Shown piece by piece: positions 28,256 to 38,400 of a DNA stretch of 64,000 nt (position 1 is its first letter; every line of letters starts with the position of its first letter). The DNA is taken from positions 29,786 through 93,785 of the forward strand of contig JAIDDJ010000038.1 in assembly GCA_029055345.1 (NCBI GenBank), read 5' to 3'. Source of the stretch: Muribaculaceae bacterium (GTDB lineage Bacteria; Bacteroidota; Bacteroidia; Bacteroidales; Muribaculaceae). Under the pieces are notes generated by a model. It was given only the letters and a program-made list of their open reading frames with translations. It was not told the origin of the DNA and did no database searches. Position numbers and translations under genes: made by a program.

Positions 28256-29020
28256 TTATTTCGACTCTTGACTGTCTACCTCTTCCTTTATCCAGTCATA
28301 TCCTCGCTCTTCAAGTTCGAGAGCCAGTTCCGGACCTCCTGTTCTCACGATTCTTCCTTTATAAAGAATATGGACAAAGTCGGGTTTTATATAGTCGAGA
28401 AGACGCTGATAATGAGTGATGACTATCGTTGCGTTCCGGTCAGTCTTGAGTTTGTTGACACCTCCGGCTACTATACGCAGGGCATCAATATCCAGCCCGG
28501 AATCCGTTTCGTCAAGTATTGATAGTTTCGGCTCAAGAACAGCCATCTGGAATATTTCATTACGCTTTTTCTCTCCGCCTGAGAAACCCTCGTTGACCGA
28601 GCGAGAAGCCAATTTATTATCAAGGTCTACTACTGCCCGTTTCTCGCGCATCAGCTTGAGAAACTCTGTGGCGCTCATTGGAGGTTCATGAAAATATTCC
28701 CGTTTGGCATTCACTGCGGCACGCATGAAATTCACCATCGAAACTCCGGGTATCTCAACCGGATACTGGAAGCCCAGGAACAAGCCCTCATGACTCCTGA
28801 TCTCCGGCTCCATTGCCAGCAAGTCTTTTCCCATAAATTCCACGCTTCCCGAAGTTGGAGTATAGGCGGGATTCCCTGCAAGAACCATCGACAAGGTTGA
28901 CTTCCCGGATCCGTTAGGACCCATAATGGCATGTACTTCTCCTTCTTTTACCTCCAGATTGACCCCCTTGAGGATCTCACGCCCTTCTATTCCGGCATGT
29001 AAATCTTTTATCTTTAGCAT
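28256..29020 (-). CDS. sufC: Fe-S cluster assembly ATPase SufC
   Basis: ABC-type ATPase that energises the SufBCD scaffold in the cytoplasm. The 254-residue protein carries Walker A ([12 protein letters not shown], about 34-45), the SufC-specific [15 protein letters not shown]-loop region, the ABC signature ([14 protein letters not shown]), Walker B ([12 protein letters not shown]) and the switch histidine in [12 protein letters not shown]. It is the first gene of the unit; sufB, which normally precedes sufC in Bacteroidetes, is absent. A hairpin at 29073-29095 separates it from cvpA upstream. Confidence 0.95.
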   Translation of the reverse strand: MLKIKDLHAGIEGREILKGVNLEVKEGEVHAIMGPNGSGKSTLSMVLAGNPAYTPTSGSVEFMGKDLLAMEPEIRSHEGLFLGFQYPVEIPGVSMVNFMRAAVNAKREYFHEPPMSATEFLKLMREKRAVVDLDNKLASRSVNEGFSGGEKKRNEIFQMAVLEPKLSILDETDSGLDIDALRIVAGGVNKLKTDRNATIVITHYQRLLDYIKPDFVHILYKGRIVRTGGPELALELEERGYDWIKEEVDSQESK

Positions 29021-29072
29021 TGTTTATGTCTTTTCACGGTTGGTCCTCCCCAATAATACCCCTTATAATAAC

Positions 29073-29095
29073 AAAACACGCGCGAAGCGTGTTTT
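29073..29095 (-). terminator. Hairpin between cvpA and sufC
   Basis: A perfect 9-bp stem (29073-29081 with 29087-29095) and a 5-nt loop. The run after it on the minus strand is GTTATT and on the plus strand ATTTTT. It probably ends the porV-ispF-cvpA transcript before sufC. Confidence 0.55.
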
Positions 29096-29103
29096 ATTTT
29101 TCC

Positions 29104-29646
29104 TTACGAAATTTTTTTGGCCTCTTCAAGTTGCATCCGGTGAGACAGGTCGACTATATCCTCGCCTCCAAGCAGGGCCGGTCCTAAAAGCATTACTTCC
29201 TGCACCACATTCCCATCGTCTGAACGGGCGCAACGCCTCAGTTCGCTCTCCGATGAGGAGCCGCATATAAAATTAAGTATAATCGATAGGAACAACAGAT
29301 ATTTAAAAAGGCCGAAAAGAGCGCCGGCAAGATTATCCAATATTGTCGAATCGCTTGATGTAAAGACTTTACCTAAGAACCCGGTGACTGTCCGGAATAT
29401 CATGTAGATAGAAAAGAAAACTATACCGGTTGCAAGATTATCGTAGAGATATTTTTGTTCCACTTGGCCGTGGACTGATGGGAAGGCTCCATATAACACA
29501 TCGTTGAGACCCGGTGCGAGCAATCGAGCGCATATGATTCCGAAGGCGAGGCCGATCACCGATGGTGTCTGGCGTCCGAACCCTTTTCTAAAGCCCCATA
29601 TAGTGGAGAATGCGGCCACGCTGACCACGGCAAGATGATAGAACAT
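29104..29646 (-). CDS. CvpA-family membrane protein
   Basis: A 180-residue inner-membrane protein with four hydrophobic segments. It has the CvpA pattern near the N-terminus (FSTIWGFRKGFGRQ) and IYMIFRTVTGFLGKVF, then SSDSTILDNLAGALFGLFKY in the middle. CvpA was first linked to colicin V production and is needed for envelope integrity in some bacteria; its molecular function is not settled. The gene starts 20 bp after ispF, so they are probably co-transcribed. Confidence 0.88.
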   Translation of the reverse strand: MFYHLAVVSVAAFSTIWGFRKGFGRQTPSVIGLAFGIICARLLAPGLNDVLYGAFPSVHGQVEQKYLYDNLATGIVFFSIYMIFRTVTGFLGKVFTSSDSTILDNLAGALFGLFKYLLFLSIILNFICGSSSESELRRCARSDDGNVVQEVMLLGPALLGGEDIVDLSHRMQLEEAKKIS

Positions 29647-29666
29647 GGGTGCTTCTCCTGTTTTAA

Positions 29667-30146
29667 TTAATGACGGTTGTCCACAAGAACTATTGCTAAC
29701 GCACTTATCCCTTCTTCCCGTCCTTCGAATCCAAGACGCTCTGTAGTGGTTGCCTTAACTGAGACAGCATCTGAATCAACATTCATGATTGTTGCAAGAG
29801 TTTGACGCATATCATCAATATGTGGGGCGAGTTTCGGCTTCTGCGCCATGATGGTCAGGTCTGCGTTGACCACGTGGTAGCCCTTATCCGTTATGAGACC
29901 AATGGTTGCGGCCAGAAGCTTTTTCGAATCTATTCCCTTGAATCGTTCATCAGTGTCCGGAAAGTGCTTCCCGATGTCACCTAATGCGAGGGCTCCGAGC
30001 AGAGCGTCGCATAGCGCATGTATTGCCACATCGGCATCGCTGTGGCCGTCGAGTCCTTTGCTATGCTCGATTTTTATTCCGCCGAGCCAAAGTTCTCTTC
30101 CTTCTGCCAGCCGATGAACATCGTAACCTTGACCTATCCGCATCAT
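29667..30146 (-). CDS. ispF: 2-C-methyl-D-erythritol 2,4-cyclodiphosphate synthase
   Basis: Fifth enzyme of the methylerythritol phosphate route to isoprenoids. The 159-residue protein has the normal length. The zinc-binding GYDVHRL (Asp and His near residues 8-11) and the GLDGHSDADVAIHALCDALLGA segment are present. GDIGKHFPDTD and the C-terminal KATTTERLGFEGREEGI are also there. It sits between porV and cvpA. From memory, ispF is also next to porV in Porphyromonas gingivalis, so the linkage looks conserved and is probably not functional. Confidence 0.96.
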   Translation of the reverse strand: MMRIGQGYDVHRLAEGRELWLGGIKIEHSKGLDGHSDADVAIHALCDALLGALALGDIGKHFPDTDERFKGIDSKKLLAATIGLITDKGYHVVNADLTIMAQKPKLAPHIDDMRQTLATIMNVDSDAVSVKATTTERLGFEGREEGISALAIVLVDNRH

Positions 30147-30235
30147 GTTAGATATTTATTTTTCCTTCGTAATATGGTTGATTCCAATCCAATAATATCC
30201 GAGTATGTATGCTTAATCCCGAATGTCGGAATAAT

Positions 30236-31450
30236 TTAGCGTTTACGCTTTCCAATAAGGTCGCGCAGACCATCCATATCGAATGTCAGTGTGAAACGTA
30301 AAGTCTGGTCAAGTGGCGAACTTTGAGCGGTGGCAAGCATATATGAGGCATCAAGTTGGACCACATTCAGAGAGAAACCGGCTCCGAAGGCAAAATAACT
30401 GCGCCCTCCTTTGTTCGGGTGTTCATAATTATATCCCGCCCGCGCAAAGAACTGCTGGTTGTAATTATACTCCGCGCCTATGGATAATTGAATTTCCTGA
30501 AGCTCCTCCTTAAAACCGCCCGGGGCATCGGAAAAACTCTTGAAAATTCCTGTGATAGGCGACATGGAATTCCATGTGTCGTAGGCTGCCCAGTATTCTT
30601 CCTGCCCCTCCGGGGTTTCCATATCGTAATCTTTCGGACGGGGCTTGGTCGGTACTAAAAGTTTATTTAGGTCCAGACCAATCGATAGAGTGTGGTAATC
30701 CATTAGAGGGAACATGAAGTTCATTCCTAATCTCAGGTTGGTGGGCAGGAATGCGTTGGTCACGCCATTATCGTTGCTGACTTTCGTACCCACGTTCGAT
30801 ATGTCGAATCCCCATGAGAACTGGCACTCATTCCTCCCTATCATCGGGAATGTGGTGAAATATCCCGATAAATCCAACGAGAATGCGCTCGCAGCATTAT
30901 ATTGCTCTCCGGTCATTGTATCCTGATATGACAGATCGGATAGGATATATCGTAGCACGACTCCCATCGAATACTTCTCGGAGAACTTCATGGAATACCC
31001 GACATCAAAAGCGAATTCATAGGGATTGATTGTCTGAACATTCACACCATCATCGTTCATTCCCGTTGTCACTTCTCCGAGCGAGAAATAGCGGAACGAT
31101 GCAGAAATTGCTTTGTCATCGCTACTGCCGAGTTTCCAATAGCCGGCAAGATTCGCAAGGAAGATATCGTTGACAATCTTGCGCAACCATGGTGTATAGG
31201 ATATCGCGAGACCCCCTTGAGAATAGGCGAATGCATATTTTGCGGGATTCCAGAACTGTGAATTCATATCGGGATCTGTGGCTGCACCAAGATTTCCAAG
31301 ACCGCTGCCTCGAGCATCGGGCGTGATACTCAGAGTTGTCACGCCGGTATTGACCGGATTGAATTCGTTGTCCTTGATGTCGTTTTCAGCAAAACCGCTT
31401 ACCGTTGTGCCAGTCAGAGTGATAAGCGCTATAATATGTTTTAACTTCAT
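30236..31450 (-). CDS. porV: Type IX secretion outer-membrane protein PorV (LptO)
   Basis: Outer-membrane beta-barrel of the FadL-like family that shuttles T9SS cargo from the translocon to the PorU sortase and takes part in cargo anchoring. The 404-residue protein has a signal peptide (about 1-21). The diagnostic mature N-terminus follows, TGVTTLSITPDARGSGLGN and ATDPDMNSQFWNPAKYAF. Alternating beta strands run to the end (NLRLGMNFMFPL, FFARAGYNYEH, GRSYFAFGAGFSL). It lies 32 bp downstream of the PorU-like protease gene and upstream of ispF. Confidence 0.93.
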   Translation of the reverse strand: MKLKHIIALITLTGTTVSGFAENDIKDNEFNPVNTGVTTLSITPDARGSGLGNLGAATDPDMNSQFWNPAKYAFAYSQGGLAISYTPWLRKIVNDIFLANLAGYWKLGSSDDKAISASFRYFSLGEVTTGMNDDGVNVQTINPYEFAFDVGYSMKFSEKYSMGVVLRYILSDLSYQDTMTGEQYNAASAFSLDLSGYFTTFPMIGRNECQFSWGFDISNVGTKVSNDNGVTNAFLPTNLRLGMNFMFPLMDYHTLSIGLDLNKLLVPTKPRPKDYDMETPEGQEEYWAAYDTWNSMSPITGIFKSFSDAPGGFKEELQEIQLSIGAEYNYNQQFFARAGYNYEHPNKGGRSYFAFGAGFSLNVVQLDASYMLATAQSSPLDQTLRFTLTFDMDGLRDLIGKRKR

Positions 31451-31482
31451 CTTATGATGTAAATGTATGAAAACTATGTTAT

Positions 31483-34400
31483 TTAGTCTATCTTGGAGAA
31501 TGTCAGCCAGTTTGAATAGACTTTTGCTCCTGCGGCCGACTCTGCCCGCACTGCCGCCCGGTATGTGCCGGCACGAAGGCCCGTCATATCGGCGCTTGTT
31601 GACACGCCGCTGAACGTGTCTGAATGGAGGATTCGCCCTTCTCTATCGCAAATAAGGAGAGTCAGCTCGCATCCCGGATCGCTCGATATTCGAACGCGGA
31701 GCTCATCGGTTACAGCCTCCGTATCGGCTGTGAGTCGCAATGGTTCAGACTCCTTGATTTCAAATATAAGTTCTTTCTTGGCTGACTTGTTCCCTGCGGC
31801 ATCGATACCCATGGCTATCGCTTTATGTGTGCCGGATTTCAGACCTGACGCACTGATGCTTCCCGTGTAGCTGCCGACGGTCACTTCGCTGGGGTAATCG
31901 CCGGGGGCTTCAACTGAGGTCCCATCGACAGTCATTATGATTCCCTTGCCGATTCCGATTCCCGGAAAGACTCCTGTCTCATCGCTGACTGTGGTTGAAA
32001 TTTTATTGAAAAGCGGATCGAAACTTATGCTTATCGCCGGCACTTGAGTGTCTCTTTTAGCATCTTCCGACTTCTCGGTTCCTATCTGAGGCATCTCTAC
32101 CGACAGGCGTCCTGAGTGTCCTTTCCTTGTTGCGGGGTCATATGCTCCTGCAAGAAGGGTCAGGTGACGTATGGAATCTGGTGTCGACAAGAAACTGTTG
32201 ACACGTTCCGGAAGGGCCAACCGAACTTTGAATTCCCCATTTTTAACGGTGGCTTTGCCGGCTGCTATCCGGTAATCGTTAATTTTCAGACGTGGATTCG
32301 GTTTGATTTCTCCTTTATCGTTGACGGGGTCGGGAACTATGGCCGTTTCGGTTGCGGGCTCCATGAGCTTGACGGTCACATAGCCGTTGAAACCATTGTC
32401 GCATTGACCTGTGTTCCCCAGTACTTTACCGCTTACTTCCATTATTTCTCCCCCAAGATATTCGGCTCTGTCCGTATGAAGTTCTATCTTTCCGAGTGCG
32501 GCAGGGAAAGGTAACGCCGGGTCGCCTATGAGCATATATGCTTGCTTGGATATATTCGTCGTCCGCGTCTTGCTGTCAGCGTAGATTTCTCCGATTGTCG
32601 GAGTTGCCGTTCGCTGCTGACGCTCCGAATCATAGAATATGGAGGTTACGAAGTTCTCTGAGAAAGCCTGATTCTCATGTGATAACACTGCGCGGGTAGC
32701 CCCTATGGTCCCTATAAATCCCTGACGGGTCCGAATCACGCTCAAATCGCCTATTCCGTGATGCATACGGTCGGGTTCACACAAGTCGCAGGCGGCGAAG
32801 AAGAAGAACGAAGGCTCGTTGTTGCGCACATTCATCAAGTCCTGTGGCGTCACGCTTCCGAAACTCGGCCCTCCTGCGTGGCCGTAATAGGTTGTCATGA
32901 GCTTGCCGCGCTTCATTGATGCGAGAAGCTCATCGCGTACTTTTTCACTGCCCATATCCTCCGTCCATAACGGAGAAACAGCATATTCCGAATCAAACAA
33001 ATCGGATGAATATGTACGGTACATATTTGTCAGACGGAATGATTGGAAGTCATGTATATGGCTGTCGCCTTCGCCCGATATGGTCATGAATTCATTCACC
33101 AGGTTCGAAAAATCTTCCTTAGAAAGATAGTCACCTATTTTGTTGACTACTGTCTCGGCCTCCTCTTTTGTTGTTACCGGAAGAATACCGACTCCGATTT
33201 CCATACTGGCGTTACCAAGAATTCCGGTCGCATTGAGATAATCCGCCATCATGCCGAGATAATCTATTGATGCGCATCCCTCTGCCCCCTCAGCTCCTTT
33301 TAAGTTGATTTTGGGAACCATATAGACCGGGAGCCCTTCGGGTGCATTTTTATGGGTATCAACATGACGGTAATCACTCTGAATGTTACCGAATAAAAGA
33401 ACATTTTTCAATGTATCCCGCTGCTTGTGATAAATCATTTTCACGAATGCGCGTAGTGCGGTGACATCGGGTGTCCCGTGATTGAACTCATTGTAAATTT
33501 CCTCCGTGGTAAGAACTATTACTTTCGAATCCCCGCTATCCTCATGAAGTCGGGCTATTCTTTCGGCATATTCCTTTAAGGCCGGAGTTGTGAATATCAC
33601 CATCGAAATCGGCTCTTCCTGAAGGGCGTGAAGATTCTGGTTCGGAATCTCCTTCCATTCCGGATCAATATGCAGCTGCTCTCTGTCGGGATTAAACACG
33701 ACCAGTTGAGTTATATAATGAACGTCATTGTAAAGGTAACCACCTTCTATATCGAGCTCAATTGGTTGGTTCCGTCCGGTAATGTCCCATGCTACGCAGT
33801 TGTCGGGCACCGGATGTTTCCATCTCATGCTCGATGGCTCCAGGAAGGCTATATATTGGCATGTAAATTCCGGATCTTCTTTGGCATATCCTAAATTGAT
33901 AGGGTAGGAGAGTGTCCAATAATCTATGCCTATTGGCTTTGCCGCAGCAAAGTCGCCCGTGACATTGAATCTGACTGTTCCGCGCCCACGATGTTTATCA
34001 TCGATAATCAGCCTGGAGGCGTCCAGACTGTTGCCAAGGTTATAGACGTTAGGAGCCATATTGATTAAGGAGGCGGTGGAGGTATGCCCGTTCAAAGAAC
34101 TTTCCATGGTGCCGTTGACTTCGTCCGGCAGCGCATATGCGAGCCATAGATAAGCCGGGGCATCTACGCAATAACGCGCTTCAACTTCATAACTTACGGG
34201 CTTGTTGATATATGCCTCTTCTCCCCAGAACACCTGACCCTCCATCCTGTTATTGTGTCGTGAGTCCTTTTCATGATATATATACGCATAGCCCTGATTG
34301 AACTCGGTGCAGTTGGCCTTATTCTCCACATGATGCTGCGTTGGTCTGAGCGGGGTCGATGAATCAGTCAGAAGGTAATAACTCCGGTCAGAGTATATAT

Positions 34401-34824
34401 TTTTGGTCAGACGGTTATGTTTGAACCTCTTGTTCTTAGAATAGCCGGTGGTCGACACATTCATAGTCTCGGTTCCGCAACCGTAAAATATCATCTTCTC
34501 TCCGGTGTGGAGCACTGCTGTCGGATGAAGGACATCGCTGTAAAGTGCCTTATCGGATGCATCTATGAAGTTGTAATTAAGAATGCCTCCTCCGGTACCG
34601 AACAATGCGACATTAGAAGGATTACTGAATCCCATTGCACGGAGTTCATCATATGTGATTTCATAAAGACCGGTCTCCCCAATGGATATTTTCACCCATT
34701 TCCCGCTGGAGAGAGGCGTGGATTCTGCAAATTCAAAATTGGTTGCGGTGTCGGCTGCATGGCTGAGCGTGGCGATTGTGAGAACCGCCATGGCAATGAG
34801 GCTATGAAGCTTAGGATATTTCAT
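31483..34824 (-). CDS. PorU-like C25-family cysteine protease (second copy)
   Basis: A 1113-residue secreted protein of the gingipain/PorU family. A signal peptide (about 1-23) precedes a beta-rich N-terminal region with the PorU-type opening GKWVKISIGETGLYEITYDEL. The caspase-like C25 domain (about 405-760) keeps its catalytic histidine (H649 in TTYYGHAGGPSFG) and cysteine (C679 in FFFAACDLCEPD). Ig-like and tail regions follow (ESEPLRLTADTEAV onward). It differs from the 1137-residue PorU around the cysteine. It overlaps the FAH-like gene by 4 bp and sits next to porV, the usual porU position. It may be a paralogue processing a subset of cargo, or the sortase itself. Confidence 0.82.
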   Translation of the reverse strand: MKYPKLHSLIAMAVLTIATLSHAADTATNFEFAESTPLSSGKWVKISIGETGLYEITYDELRAMGFSNPSNVALFGTGGGILNYNFIDASDKALYSDVLHPTAVLHTGEKMIFYGCGTETMNVSTTGYSKNKRFKHNRLTKNIYSDRSYYLLTDSSTPLRPTQHHVENKANCTEFNQGYAYIYHEKDSRHNNRMEGQVFWGEEAYINKPVSYEVEARYCVDAPAYLWLAYALPDEVNGTMESSLNGHTSTASLINMAPNVYNLGNSLDASRLIIDDKHRGRGTVRFNVTGDFAAAKPIGIDYWTLSYPINLGYAKEDPEFTCQYIAFLEPSSMRWKHPVPDNCVAWDITGRNQPIELDIEGGYLYNDVHYITQLVVFNPDREQLHIDPEWKEIPNQNLHALQEEPISMVIFTTPALKEYAERIARLHEDSGDSKVIVLTTEEIYNEFNHGTPDVTALRAFVKMIYHKQRDTLKNVLLFGNIQSDYRHVDTHKNAPEGLPVYMVPKINLKGAEGAEGCASIDYLGMMADYLNATGILGNASMEIGVGILPVTTKEEAETVVNKIGDYLSKEDFSNLVNEFMTISGEGDSHIHDFQSFRLTNMYRTYSSDLFDSEYAVSPLWTEDMGSEKVRDELLASMKRGKLMTTYYGHAGGPSFGSVTPQDLMNVRNNEPSFFFFAACDLCEPDRMHHGIGDLSVIRTRQGFIGTIGATRAVLSHENQAFSENFVTSIFYDSERQQRTATPTIGEIYADSKTRTTNISKQAYMLIGDPALPFPAALGKIELHTDRAEYLGGEIMEVSGKVLGNTGQCDNGFNGYVTVKLMEPATETAIVPDPVNDKGEIKPNPRLKINDYRIAAGKATVKNGEFKVRLALPERVNSFLSTPDSIRHLTLLAGAYDPATRKGHSGRLSVEMPQIGTEKSEDAKRDTQVPAISISFDPLFNKISTTVSDETGVFPGIGIGKGIIMTVDGTSVEAPGDYPSEVTVGSYTGSISASGLKSGTHKAIAMGIDAAGNKSAKKELIFEIKESEPLRLTADTEAVTDELRVRISSDPGCELTLLICDREGRILHSDTFSGVSTSADMTGLRAGTYRAAVRAESAAGAKVYSNWLTFSKID

Positions 34825-35450
34825 TTTATCTTGATGTCAATTAAGTTCGATTCATCTTCTGTGGCGGCTGTAAAGCGGCTTTCCGGTTGAAGCAGAATCC
34901 CTGTCTCTGTTAGGCCGGCGAGTATAATGTCGCCGTTTTTTAATGTGTTCGTTGAGCTTATAAGCTCGATTACCTCATAAATATCGAGTATGAGAGAATC
35001 CAGCTGGTAGACGAGTGTTTGGTCTCCGCAGCTGAATTTTATCTCTTCTAAATTAGATAACGTATCCGAGGGCATCAAATTGCCAAGCCAAAGACTTCGA
35101 TCGAATGCTGTGGCTCGCGTCCAAGGAAAGCCCTTGCTCCTAAGAGAGGAAAGCAGGGTCGTGGCGACGACTGAGACTCCGACGCCGACAGCCTCGACGT
35201 AACGAGACGAAAATCTTGCCGAAATGCTCTTCCCAAGGCGCCCGATGCGTATGGCTATACTGGGATATGCTGTAAAATCTTCGGCGAAATCCGGCACGAA
35301 GAAGGGATTGCCGGTCCTTAGAATCGATGAGTCCGGAATGTCATACCAGTCGGGCCCACCACCTTCTATACCGTTTGCTTTTGTGTCGCTCAGGGAGCTT
35401 GCACACGAACTTTTAGTCCGGTAATTATTGATAATTGCAAATGTCTTCAT
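34821..35450 (-). CDS. Degenerate fumarylacetoacetate hydrolase (FAH) family protein
   Basis: A 209-residue protein with a recognisable FAH-family frame: MKTFAIINNYRT start, IRIGRLGKSI, the SRYVEAVGVG helix, KGFPWTRATAFD and NTLKNGDIILAG. Members normally bind Mg through two glutamates of an ExE motif and a downstream aspartate. At the matching places I read YPSIAIRIG (no glutamate) and VGVSVVATT (no aspartate), and the usual lysine before FD is threonine. The metal site therefore appears lost and enzyme activity is unlikely. It sits between two PorU-type genes, overlapping the downstream one by 4 bp. A non-enzymatic role is inference. Confidence 0.7.
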   Translation of the reverse strand: MKTFAIINNYRTKSSCASSLSDTKANGIEGGGPDWYDIPDSSILRTGNPFFVPDFAEDFTAYPSIAIRIGRLGKSISARFSSRYVEAVGVGVSVVATTLLSSLRSKGFPWTRATAFDRSLWLGNLMPSDTLSNLEEIKFSCGDQTLVYQLDSLILDIYEVIELISSTNTLKNGDIILAGLTETGILLQPESRFTAATEDESNLIDIKIK

Positions 35451-35480
35451 CAGTGCAGTCAGACTTGGTTATGTCTCACT

Positions 35481-38400
35481 TTATTTGGCGGCCGGAATAG
35501 CTATCTTCTTTGACTCTGTTGAATATGTTCCTTCCGGAGTTTCGACCCTGACTCTGTAGATGTAAATGCCCCGTGGCACGCGGTTACCGGCCGAATCTTC
35601 AAGATTCCAGCGTGCCGACACCGAACTGTCCATTCCGGTGTTGACTGATTGCTCCTCGCTCCAGATGCGACGTCCGTTAAGGTCGAACACTCCGTATTCG
35701 AACGCCAGTGAACTGTTCGGCCTGTCGAGATTGATGTTGAAGTCAACGTGAGTGTCCCTTATACTTGCCGTAATCCCGTAAATTGTTGGCTCTACGGCAA
35801 CGCCTACATTCACATCAAGCTTCGCCTTTGACATATTGTTGGCGTTATCCCATACGGTTAGCGTCAGCTGATGCTTGCCCGATTCAAGATTTGAGGCCGG
35901 GAAAATAAGCATTCCGGTATCCGGGTTCTCGGGATCTTGCTCGAAATATGTGTTCAGACCGCTAATAACCTTGTTGTCATCTATGGTCAGGGTCATCGAA
36001 TGGCCGATGCCGGAATCCGAGATGTTGATCCCCGATTCATCAGTGATGCGGGCGTAAATCACCGGATTTGAATTTACAACTCCACCGTTTTCGAAATTGG
36101 GCGAGTTCACGTAGAACTCTTCGATGACCGGAGGAACCGTATCCGCTTCTATCTGATGATTGAAACCATAAACGTATAGCTGCTCGCATGTGCCGGCTGC
36201 CTCATGACCTCTTTCGTCCCATGCGTAACCCGCTATCATGGCCGGTGTATAGTTACCCTGAATTTCAGGAGGAACACGAAGAACTCCGCTCCAGACTCCC
36301 TCTTTGACTTTCATTGTGGCAGTGGACAATCGTTTGTCGCGATCATTGTAGCTCGTCGGATATCCGGTTGCTCCTTGACCCAAGGTCGTGATTACACGTT
36401 CGGCATCGTAGAGATCAAGTGTCACGGTGCCGTTGAATGCTTTGTCAATACTGCCGTCCGGAAGTTCCACAACTCCTTCTATCGTGGCTGATGATTGAGC
36501 TGTCAATTCAGGAAGAGTAGTGTCGGAGAGCGTTAGATCCGTGCCGTTGATTTTATTGACCTTGACTTTTGACGAGCCCCCCGGTATCTTAAGGGCCGGG
36601 TCACCCATATATATGAACCGTAGGGTGTTTGATGTCCTCACTGCATTTTTACCGGCCATATATACATCTCCAAACCGACGCGGACTTCCGTCCTCATTGG
36701 TTTTAAAGAACTCCCTTGCAAAACCATTGTTGAGATTGCCATTGTCGCCGACATAAACTGTGCGCGATGTCGATATGAGACCGATAGCTCCCGCCGTAGG
36801 ATTCAACAGCAGCTTTTCTCCCCCGCTTTCCGATGACTCGTCCCATGGTGAGAAACGGCATGTGGCCGATATAATGAACATATGGCGCTTGTTGGTCATC
36901 GAGATGATATCTTCCCAATCCCAAAGATGCTCATGACACCATCCGACCGGCGAGCCATGGCCAATATAGTCGGTGATAGCCACACCATCATTGTAGTTTC
37001 GCAGCATTCTTTCGGTTGCCTGAGGATAGGTCGGGCCTATTCCGGTCATGACGCGCTTGTAGGTATCAAGATATACGCGGTCATAAACTCTGCGATCACC
37101 GGTGCCATTCCCCTTCATAAGGGAATAGACGCTTTGCGCCTGATTGAAATGGTCGTTTCTGTCATCATCATCGGCTATGAGCATCACCTTGTTTCGCCAT
37201 GCTCCCATATCCGGTTCTTTGACATATTTTTCCAACTTCTGCGCCATTTCGATGGCTTGCGTAGAGCTCGTAACTGGATATCTGCCGACTGCGACTCGGA
37301 GCATGCCGCTTGACATTGAGAACGTTTTGTCGCTCACATCATCGAGCTTGGCTAAATAATCATCTGTACTGTAGGAAGCATGTTCCCATTCCCCTTCATA
37401 GCTTTCGTATATGGGGAGGGGGTTATAACCGATATTCTTCCCGGATGCAGAAACCCGTTTGTTGTCATAGAACGGACGGCCCATAAGAAGGCAATAACCT
37501 AATCGGTGTCCTTCTTTATCGGCTCCACGGTCATACCACATCTTCAACAGGTTGCGGAAAGCCCCGAAATCAGGCTTGCCTCCGGAAAACTCATTGTATA
37601 TCTCCTGAGCGTTTAGCACATGAACCCGGAAACCATCCGTCTCTTCATGAAGCCGTGCGATACGCTCCGAGCCCTCCCTGTATTCCGGCAGGGTGATGAT
37701 GACCATGTCGGGTGTGGGAAGCCCATGAAGATTCTGATTGGCGACCGCGCCGTCTGAAGTCGCGTTACGTGAAATGCGCTCCGGTTCGAATGCCACAAAT
37801 TCATGGTATCCTTCTGTGGACACCCCGAACCGGGCATCGTTACCGCTTAATTCATATTCCACCTTTGCCGGTGAACTCGCATCGGTTACATCCCATATTA
37901 CTGTGGTAGGGGAGCAACCACTGATTGTCAAAGTCTCCGAAGGTGAGAAACTCCCATAAAAATGAAGTTCCCCATCTCGAAGAGACAATTTGCGGTTGTA
38001 ATATATCTCTATGTAGTCCAGACGAGCCATAAACAGAGTGCCGGTCTGGGAATAATCTATCGTAATGGCTAAATTCTCTCCTCCATCCTTGAAATTCTTC
38101 TTCGTCTCTCCGGCTTTAAAATAGTAATCTGTCGAGCATGAAGCGATTACATCGGAAGCGGTTTTCGGTAAAGTTGCTCCATTGGCCTTGATAACCAATG
38201 ACGAGCTGCCGTTGGTGACCTTCGCTCCGAATCGAACCTTTATCATATTGTTGTCATCGGCGGAATCTATTCGCTTGAAATTGAATGTCTGGCTGCGTTT
38301 CGATCTGAAATCCTCCCCGAAAATCTGGCTACCGCTCTCTCCCCCGAAGTCAAGTTCCTCCTCATGAAGGAGCCTTTCGAGAAATGATCTTACTATTGTC

